In this document: one piece after another, positions 58,244-64,000 of the stretch
Layout of the letters: each line of letters starts with the position of its first letter
Numbering within the stretch: position 1 is the first letter of the stretch
Assembly (NCBI RefSeq): GCF_030622045.1
Contig: NZ_CP130886.1
Coordinates: 3,361,557 to 3,425,556, forward strand
DNA: 64,000 nt
Reading direction: 5' to 3'
Source of the DNA: Planctellipticum variicoloris
Lineage (GTDB): Bacteria; Planctomycetota; Planctomycetia; Planctomycetales; Planctomycetaceae
Position numbers and translations under genes: made by a program
Notes under the pieces: generated by a model
What the model was told of the DNA's origin: nothing
Database searches by the model: none
The model's input: only the letters and a program-made list of their open reading frames with translations

Positions 58244-59430
58244 AATCACCGGCCACGAATGTGAGGCGCGCGGCAGAGCGGAGGGATTGCAGTGGAAACG
58301 AGATGGGGAACCCTTACCTTGGAGGTATCACAACTCCAAACCAAGGAAGGAGTTCCCCATGGAAGGCATTCTTTCACCCCGGGCGGAGCGCGCCAAGCAG
58401 CGGTTGTCCGAGCAGTTGAAGTTTCTGAAGGACGCCGGGCTGAGAACGCGGTATCTGATCGTGATCCATCGACTGGAAGGACGTTCTCCCACCTGGATTG
58501 CCCGCTCGCTCAAGGTCGGTCGCAGCACCGTGTATCGGACCGAGCAGCGTTACGGGAAGGACGGCGAGATCGGTTTGTTCGACCGGCGGGGCGGCAACGG
58601 GCCACGGAAACTGACCGAGGAGTACCTGACGCAGTTGCGGGAGGTCGTGGCCGGCGATCCGCTGCAGGACGGCTGGAAGCGGCCGACCTGGACGCGGGAG
58701 ATGCTGATCACAACGCTCCGTCGACGGACGAGTGTGAAGATCAGCCTGTCGACGATGAGCCGGGCCTTGCGGCTGATCGGGGCGCGGCGCGGACGACCGA
58801 AGCCAACGGTCGAGTGTCCGTGGCCGGAGGCCGAAAAACAGCAGTGTCTGGAGCAGATCGAGGAACTGGTGGCGCATCTGCCGACGGGCGAAGTGGCGGT
58901 CTGGGAGGACGAGATCGACATCCATCTCAATCCGAAGATCGGCGAGGACTGGATGCTCCGCGGGCAGCAGAAACAGGTTCTCACGCCGGGGAAGAACGAG
59001 AAGCGTTACCTGGCGGGGGCTCAGGATGCGCGGACGAAGGAGTTGATCGCGATCGAAGGCGACCGGAAGGACACGGCGTTGTTCGTACTGCTGCTGTGGG
59101 AGCTGACGCAGCGCTATCCGCAGGCGAAGAAGATCCATGTCGTCCTGGACAACTACGCGATCCATACGACCCGACTGGTGCGGGAGAGTCTGGCGACGCC
59201 GCTGGGGCGCAGGCTGCGCCTGCACTTCCTGCCGCCGTACTGTCCGGATCACAACCGGATCGAACGAACGTGGGAGGACTTACACGCCAACGTGACACGG
59301 AACCACAAATGCTCGACGATGCCGCAACTGATGCGAAACGTCCGCTCCTACATCCGCCGACACAACCACCGGCGACCGGCGGCGCTGTAGGAACGACCAT
59401 CGAAGTGTTTCAGAATCGTGGCCGGTGATT
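58244..59430 (+). mobile_element. IS630-family insertion sequence with TA target duplication
   Basis: 1,187 bp. The left end AATCACCGGCCACGAATGTG and the right end, read inwards, AATCACCGGCCACGATTCTG match at 18 of 20 positions. Outside lie TA dinucleotides (58242-58243 and 59431-59432), the normal IS630/mariner target. It encodes one transposase on the plus strand and looks intact. Confidence 0.9.
58359..59390 (+). CDS. IS630-family transposase
   Basis: 343 residues. An N-terminal helix-turn-helix region (RSPTWIARSLKVGRSTVYRT) is followed by a DDE core: WEDEIDIHLNPK (first Asp), HVVLDNYAIHTT (second Asp) and PDHNRIERTWEDLH (Glu). The ATG at 58359 has a GGAAGGAG ribosome site; the open frame extends upstream to 58287 but without one. 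No frameshift, so probably active. Confidence 0.93.
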   Translation: MEGILSPRAERAKQRLSEQLKFLKDAGLRTRYLIVIHRLEGRSPTWIARSLKVGRSTVYRTEQRYGKDGEIGLFDRRGGNGPRKLTEEYLTQLREVVAGDPLQDGWKRPTWTREMLITTLRRRTSVKISLSTMSRALRLIGARRGRPKPTVECPWPEAEKQQCLEQIEELVAHLPTGEVAVWEDEIDIHLNPKIGEDWMLRGQQKQVLTPGKNEKRYLAGAQDARTKELIAIEGDRKDTALFVLLLWELTQRYPQAKKIHVVLDNYAIHTTRLVRESLATPLGRRLRLHFLPPYCPDHNRIERTWEDLHANVTRNHKCSTMPQLMRNVRSYIRRHNHRRPAAL

Positions 59431-59432
59431 TA

Positions 59433-60513
59433 GACGCCGCGCACGCGTGACTGTCCCGCGCCCACCAGAGGCCGTTCGGACCAACCACGCATGGCGTTTT
59501 AAGTGCTGCATCGAATGGATCGACAAGAGACACCTCCAGCAGATTACGGCGTCTACGAGCGAGTTCACCGTTCACACCTCGCCAAGCAGCGACGGGACGG
59601 GGTGCAAGCTGTTGGATTGTCGGCAATCAGTCATCGCGGTCAATCCGGGAAACCCTCTCTTCGAGGTCAGGGTTTCCCTGACGCGTCACTGCTGTCCTCC
59701 TTAGTGCTTCTTTCCTTTAACACATATCACTCGTCGGAGGAAGCCGATTTTCTTAAAATCGGCATCGTCTGAGACTCACGTCATGTCGCCTGCAGAAAGA
59801 TCACGCGCTGGACACCATACTTGGAGCAGAGACACACGCTTAAGTAATTTTGCTTAGGTTGAGATACTGCATTGTGCGCTGGAGGTAGCGCTCGGTCGAC
59901 GTTTGCGTGGGCCGTTGCAACCGTGCCTGGAACGAGCGACGACACTTCGAATCAGGTGAGAAGCCTGACTCTACCTCGGCTGCGTCGGCAGCCCCGCCTG
60001 CAAAGGCGATGCTACATTTTACGACAGGTCGAGAATCACGCGCGTACTTCTACCAAGGGCCGCGTGGGCGGGAACGGGTACTCTCGTCGCCCGCCGGACT
60101 GCCGGCGATACGCGGAGCGTCAGAAGCTCCGCCTGACGGTGTATCAGAAAGACCTAGGTATACTTTCTGCTGGATATAGTAGGTCGAGCAGACAAGTCTC
60201 ACTGAGGCAACGCTCCCTCGGAGAGCCGCAGTAGGCAATGATACCTGTGTGGCAAGATCAAGGTGACGCGTATAAAGGTTACGCTGTGACGGTCTGGAAA
60301 GTCGTATCGACGTAATACAATCGAGTCGCAGTTTCGCTCTTGACAAGACGATAAGTGTAGTGGGTGGCGCGGGAAGAGCCGGGCCAGTCACTTCTAGCTC
60401 TTTTCCGGATTGTGTGCAGCAGTGCCGCCGTCCCTGTTATCACGCGGCGGCTTTGTCGCTGCCCACGGCGGGGCAGTCTCCTGAGCAGCGAGCCGGGAGG
60501 AGGGGGGCGGCGA
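59433..60513. other. Gene-poor island between two insertion sequences
   Basis: About 1.1 kb with no convincing gene; one 120-codon frame (59872-60234) has an Arg-rich translation with no similarity I recognise. It contains a perfect hairpin GCCGATTTT-CTT-AAAATCGGC (59743-59763) and is visibly less GC-rich in 59700-59860 and 60150-60350. It may be remains of older insertions. Confidence 0.4.
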
Positions 60514-60517
60514 CTAA

Positions 60518-62024
60518 CAGCGTGTTGAACAAAGCACTTTTCCGTCACCCGGCCAGGCGGGCGACGATTGGGGCGGGGGCGACGAGTCCGGCGGGTTGCT
60601 CGGCTCGGTCGGTCTGGCTCCGCAGGAGCCAATCGAGCGCGGACCAAACCGCCCCGAACACCGCCCAAACCGCCACATTCCGCCCCTGCAGTCTCCGTGG
60701 CTTGCCAACTCCCAGCAGCTTCCACATCACGCGCCCGAGATTGTGCGCCGCCGTCGCGATCAGGTAGCGCTTCGTCACCTCTGTCAGGCCTTCGAGCCAG
60801 CTCCGACGCATCCCGCCCGTCTCGCAGACGTGAGCGAAGGTCCGTTCGCAGACTTCGCTCCGCCGTTTCTGCAACTGCTTCCCCTTCGCCCGCCGGACCC
60901 GCTGACGGTTCCCCATCACCGCCCGCTGGTCCTCCGGCGTCTTGTCCGTCCACGTCCAGTCGCTCTTGCGCTTCGGCTCCGGGATGTAGGTCCGAAAGCC
61001 CAGCGACTGGCACAGTTCCAGCGTGGCGACCGAGTGATACCCCTTGTCCGCCGCCACCTCTTCAATGCTCTGTTCGCAGCCGATCGCCTGCAGGTTTTCT
61101 TCCGCTTTCAGCACGCTGTCGACCAGCGTCTGTTGATCCCCGTGATCGGCGGGACGAATCTCCGCGGCCAGGATCAGGTCGCTCTCCAGGTCCACCACGT
61201 GCTCGGCCTTGTACGCCAGATGCGTCGTCCCGTCCTTCATGCGGGCGATCTTCGCCTCGGGATCGGTCTCGCTGACCCACTCCTCGTTCGAGACCTTCTT
61301 GTTCTTGCGGTTCTTGTCGAACCGGCGGACGTCTTCGTCACTCGGTTCTTCGTCGGGAGCAATCACGCCTTCTTCCCGCATCAGCCGGACGACATACGCC
61401 TTCCAGCCTTCGCCGGTGTCGCGGCGGACGATCGACTTCATCGCCGCATCCGCTTCCAGCGTCGTCGAGTCGACACCCACCGTCTTGCCTGAGAGCAGCT
61501 TCTTTTCGGACGCGATCTTCAGCACGAACTGAAAGACTTCCTCGAACACTTCCACCGGCAGCCGCCGGCGGGTCAGCGACAGCGTCGAATGCTCGGGACT
61601 CGATTCGTCGAGCGGAATGCCCAGAAACTCCCGCAGCGACAGGCTGTCGGAGCATCGCCAGGCGATCCCCCGCTGACTGTCGATCCCTTCGAAGTACCCC
61701 ACCAGCAGCATGCGGAAATAGACGCCCGGCGGGATCGAGCGCTGCCCGCGAGTCTCGACCTGCTCGTAGAACGCCTGGCACCGCTTCTCGATCCAGCGGT
61801 CGAAGCCGGCTTCGGCGAGCAGCGCGTTGAGCGCTTTGTAGAAGGGATGTCCCTGCGAGCGGGGCAGCTGCTCCGCCGTGACAAACAGCGGCTCCTGCCG
61901 CGATTCCTTCCGCCGTCCCATCGCCATCGGGAACCCTCCGTGACCGCCGCGCCTGACCGACCGCGAGAAGATAACAAACCGCGTTCGATCGTGGCAGCGT
62001 CAGGGGGAATACTTCAACACGCTG
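60518..62024 (-). mobile_element. IS1182-type insertion sequence with CTAA target duplication
   Basis: 1,507 bp bounded by perfect 12-bp inverted repeats CAGCGTGTTGAA (60518-60529 and the complement at 62013-62024). Direct CTAA repeats lie outside (60514-60517 and 62025-62028). It encodes a single transposase on the minus strand. Confidence 0.9.
60545..61927 (-). CDS. IS1182/IS5-like transposase (DUF772 plus DDE)
   Basis: 460 residues. The N-terminal DUF772-like region (PPGVYFRMLLVGYFEGIDSQ, with RGIAWRCSDSLSLREFLG) is followed by the DDE core: KTVGVDSTTLEAD (first Asp), EEVAADKGYHSVAT (second Asp) and RRSEVCERTFAHVCETGG (Glu). It ends 27 nt inside the left terminal repeat. A GGAGGG ribosome site precedes the ATG at 61927. 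The frame is intact. Confidence 0.92.
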   Translation of the reverse strand: MAMGRRKESRQEPLFVTAEQLPRSQGHPFYKALNALLAEAGFDRWIEKRCQAFYEQVETRGQRSIPPGVYFRMLLVGYFEGIDSQRGIAWRCSDSLSLREFLGIPLDESSPEHSTLSLTRRRLPVEVFEEVFQFVLKIASEKKLLSGKTVGVDSTTLEADAAMKSIVRRDTGEGWKAYVVRLMREEGVIAPDEEPSDEDVRRFDKNRKNKKVSNEEWVSETDPEAKIARMKDGTTHLAYKAEHVVDLESDLILAAEIRPADHGDQQTLVDSVLKAEENLQAIGCEQSIEEVAADKGYHSVATLELCQSLGFRTYIPEPKRKSDWTWTDKTPEDQRAVMGNRQRVRRAKGKQLQKRRSEVCERTFAHVCETGGMRRSWLEGLTEVTKRYLIATAAHNLGRVMWKLLGVGKPRRLQGRNVAVWAVFGAVWSALDWLLRSQTDRAEQPAGLVAPAPIVARLAG

Positions 62025-62122
62025 CTAAGGTTGAGTCCACGTTCGCATGATAGGGTATTTCGTTCCGAAGGGGGAGGCGCCGACGGCGACTCCGGATCGA
62101 CTCAGTTCAAAGGAGTGCGTTG

Positions 62123-63238
62123 ATGTGTCGCATAGCTTTAAGGACATTGCTGGCCGGTACTGTGAGCCTGCTGTGTCCTTGGATATCTGTTGGCGGAGAC
62201 GCTCTGCTGAATGCGGGGGCCGTCTTCAGCGAGCAGCAGGAACCGCTCGTTCAGCCGATTTCAGGGGCCGCCTGCTGCGCTCCTGGAGGTGCCAACGACA
62301 GCGCCTGTTGCAGTCCCGGCGGCAGCGGAGGCCGCTTCGACTCGACCTGTGGCGGGTATTTCAGGCCCTTCGTCGGAGTTGAAGCTACTTTTCTGCATCC
62401 AAACATTTCGGGAAATGTGTCCAGTGCGACGCTGAATGGCGAGTCGGTCGGTGGCACGAAAGCCAATGGCTTCTATGCGGCTCCACGGATCTGGGCGGGC
62501 GCCGGCATCGGCGACAGTCCGTTCTTTGGGCAGCTTCGCTACTGGCAGCTAAATGGAAGCCAGTCGAACACGCTGACGGGGCCCACTTTCGGGTCCACAT
62601 CGGGAACTCTGGATGCCTATGTGTTCGATTTCGAGCTGGGGAGTCGGTTCACGCTGGACTGCTGCGACGCGACCGGTCTCTTTACGTTCGGCGGCCGGTA
62701 TGTGAACTGGCAACAGTCAAGCACGGTCGGCAGTTATCAGTTACCCGATCCGTCTCAGATGCTCTCCGCGACTGCTTCCGGCGCGTCCCAGTTCGACGGT
62801 ACGGGGCTCACGTTCGGATACTTGCTCGATCACCAGATCGGATGTTCCAACTGGAGCGTTTTCGGGAGTAATCGGTATTCGTGGATCTGGGGAAACCAGT
62901 CTAGTGCGGCAATGTCCTCGGCAACCTCGATTACGTCCCCGATCGCGCTTGCGGCTTCCGCAAATGGCGCTACGGCATCAGCGGACTCAACTCTCTTTAT
63001 TGCTGAGTTTCAGCTCGGTACGCAGTGGAAGCGCGAACTGAAGTGCATCAACGGCGACGCATTTCTGCGGCTCGCATTTGAGTACCAGTACTGGAATACG
63101 AATTCTGATTCTCAGGCAGTGGCAGGCAGTTTCGCTTCGTCGGGGCCACCTCCCGCCGATGTGACCGCGGCAGGCGGCAATGGCCCGCTGGGGATGTCTC
63201 TGTACGGCCTCGCCGTCAGCACTGGTGTGAACTGGTAG
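62123..63238 (+). CDS. Lpg1974-like outer-membrane beta-barrel protein
   Basis: 371 residues with a signal peptide (RTLLAGTVSLLCPWISVGG). A Cys/Gly-rich stretch (AACCAPGGANDSACCSPGG) precedes a barrel beginning YFRPFVGVEATFLHPN. Amphipathic strands follow (FFGQLRYWQLNG; AYVFDFELGSRFTLDC; FRLAFEYQYWN-like text near the end), and the protein ends in W. This is the planctomycete version of the Legionella Lpg1974/BBP7 pore-like family. An AAGGAG ribosome site precedes the ATG. The IS1182-type element sits 94 bp upstream and may have replaced or supplied its promoter. Confidence 0.75.
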   Translation: MCRIALRTLLAGTVSLLCPWISVGGDALLNAGAVFSEQQEPLVQPISGAACCAPGGANDSACCSPGGSGGRFDSTCGGYFRPFVGVEATFLHPNISGNVSSATLNGESVGGTKANGFYAAPRIWAGAGIGDSPFFGQLRYWQLNGSQSNTLTGPTFGSTSGTLDAYVFDFELGSRFTLDCCDATGLFTFGGRYVNWQQSSTVGSYQLPDPSQMLSATASGASQFDGTGLTFGYLLDHQIGCSNWSVFGSNRYSWIWGNQSSAAMSSATSITSPIALAASANGATASADSTLFIAEFQLGTQWKRELKCINGDAFLRLAFEYQYWNTNSDSQAVAGSFASSGPPPADVTAAGGNGPLGMSLYGLAVSTGVNW

Positions 63239-63288
63239 TTGCAGGAGTTCCTGAGACTCCTTCATCCATCAGTCCGCCTGCTGAGCGA

Positions 63289-63322
63289 GAGTGCCTCGGG
63301 GTGAAGTCACCCCGAGGCACTC
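63289..63322. terminator. Bidirectional hairpin between convergent genes
   Basis: A perfect 15-bp stem GAGTGCCTCGGGGTG/CACCCCGAGGCACTC with loop AAGT lies between the barrel gene (stop at 63238) and the minus-strand gene ending at 63385. There is no long T tail on either side, but strength and position fit termination in both directions. Confidence 0.75.
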
Positions 63323-63384
63323 TACAGCATTGCCGTCCAGGGCCGAGGCTTCACGAATGAAGGTCGGCCCCAAGATAGTCGGCC

Positions 63385-63729
63385 TCAGCGAGCCGCTGAG
63401 AACCCGCCAGACACAGCATAGGCCGGGCCGGCAAAGAACCCGCTTCCATTGGCGAATGCCCCGGAGACGTTGACTCCCGAATGGCCCCCGAAGCCGGAGG
63501 CAGTATACCCGTTCGTCGACGTCGCGCTCGTAAAGCCGGACCACGCGGTCGCGGTGCCGGTCCCGAACACAACCGCAAACTTGGCGCGAACTTCGTGGCC
63601 CTGGACATCAGTCATCGGACGAAGGTTCGACAGCCCGATGCTTTTCAGCGAGCTGGAAGAAACCGGCTCGCCGGCCTGTGTGGCGACGGCAGTGGCCAGA
63701 ACGATCGAAAGCGTTGCTACAAACTTCAT
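63385..63729 (-). CDS. Small exported Gly/Ser-rich protein
   Basis: 114 residues with a signal peptide (FVATLSIVLATAVATQAG) and a GGAG ribosome site 8 nt before the ATG. The mature protein has LKSIGLSNLRPMTDVQGHEV and then a Gly/Ser/Ala/Phe-rich repeat-like tail (YTASGFGGHSGVNVSGAFAN). Function unknown; similar short exported proteins are common in planctomycetes. Confidence 0.7.
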   Translation of the reverse strand: MKFVATLSIVLATAVATQAGEPVSSSSLKSIGLSNLRPMTDVQGHEVRAKFAVVFGTGTATAWSGFTSATSTNGYTASGFGGHSGVNVSGAFANGSGFFAGPAYAVSGGFSAAR

Positions 63730-64000
63730 CTCAAGAACTCCATTTTGTCTTAAAACTGAACTCCGCCAGCCGAAAGTGGCTGGCAGACTGTGTAACACCG
63801 ACAGCGGGTACAGCTCGCAATACTCGCTGACCCAAACTGGCACAAACATGTGGCACCCGGCTCGCATCCCGCCCGCCGTACGAGGTACCCACCGCAATTA
63901 CGTGGCGAGTTCTCAATGCCCAATGTTCAATACCCCAAACAACCCAACTCTGCAGAGTCTCCATCAAAAATATCACAATCGCTACAACCGTCAAGCAACA
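63730..64000. other. Intergenic region at the right edge
   Basis: Promoter region of the small exported protein gene. It includes a word-like tract (TTCTCAATGCCCAATG and TTCAATACCCC near 63910-63940) like those in other gaps of this window. No gene is seen. Confidence 0.4.

Noticed and set aside
59872-60234. Possible 120-residue gene between the two insertion sequences
   Set aside because: Arg-rich, no ribosome site, no similarity recognised; composition suggests chance.

Overview
The window looks like a piece of a planctomycete chromosome. It is GC-rich and carries several protein types typical of that phylum: a DUF1559 pseudopilin-like protein with an H-X9-DG motif next to a small lipoprotein, a PVC-type dehydrogenase/HEAT/cytochrome c fusion, a double DUF1080 lipoprotein, a PQQ-like propeller, an Lpg1974-like outer-membrane barrel, and an EF-G whose G domain resembles the mitochondrial/spirochaete/planctomycete type. 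No rRNA, tRNA or CRISPR array was recognised. All assignments come from reading motifs and protein sequence; no database search was run.

Layout. 1-10 kb, mostly minus strand: a truncated PAS/PP2C (SpoIIE-type) phosphatase, a CitG-like protein, a medium-chain dehydrogenase, EF-G and pyruvate phosphate dikinase. 9.6-16 kb: a YiiX-like cysteine hydrolase, a DUF2442 protein, threonine dehydratase, the DUF1080 protein, a universal stress protein, a J-domain membrane protein and an orphan CbiO-like ATPase. 16-29 kb: an AddA-type helicase-nuclease, a membrane Ser/Thr kinase with a repetitive C-terminal region, a porin, a C45-type hydrolase and the PVC cytochrome. 29-34.5 kb: an AT-richer ankyrin gene bracketed by hairpin repeats, an SDR, a densely hairpinned 0.3-kb non-coding stretch, a DUF885 metallopeptidase-like protein and the PQQ propeller. 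34.8-41.2 kb: one 2,136-residue exported protein of unknown function whose 3' end has undergone a 203-bp tandem duplication.

41.4-44.3 kb is a mosaic of intergenic repeats. A modular repeat of about 150 bp occurs twice in inverted orientation. One copy is split by a 1.7-kb insertion sequence that lies between two 17-bp direct repeats of a REP-like hairpin. A small exported protein gene sits between the two copies. 44.3-53 kb is a housekeeping block on the minus strand: a 106-aa conserved-looking protein, gcvT, succinate dehydrogenase (sdhC, sdhA, sdhB), RNase R and a YhaM-like HD exonuclease. 53.6-58.2 kb: a TetR repressor divergent from a DUF998 membrane protein, the lipoprotein/DUF1559 pair and a LuxR-type regulator. 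58.2-64 kb is insertion-rich. An IS630 element ends 15 bp from the LuxR start codon. A roughly 1.1-kb gene-poor stretch follows, then an IS1182-type element with CTAA target duplications just upstream of a beta-barrel gene, and finally a small exported protein.

The strongest unusual signals are non-coding: the hairpin cluster at 30931-31243, the modular inverted repeat around 41.4-44.3 kb with its IS inserted in a hairpin, REP-like hairpins that begin exactly at stop codons (11714 and 33213), and hairpins with compensatory stem changes around the ankyrin gene.
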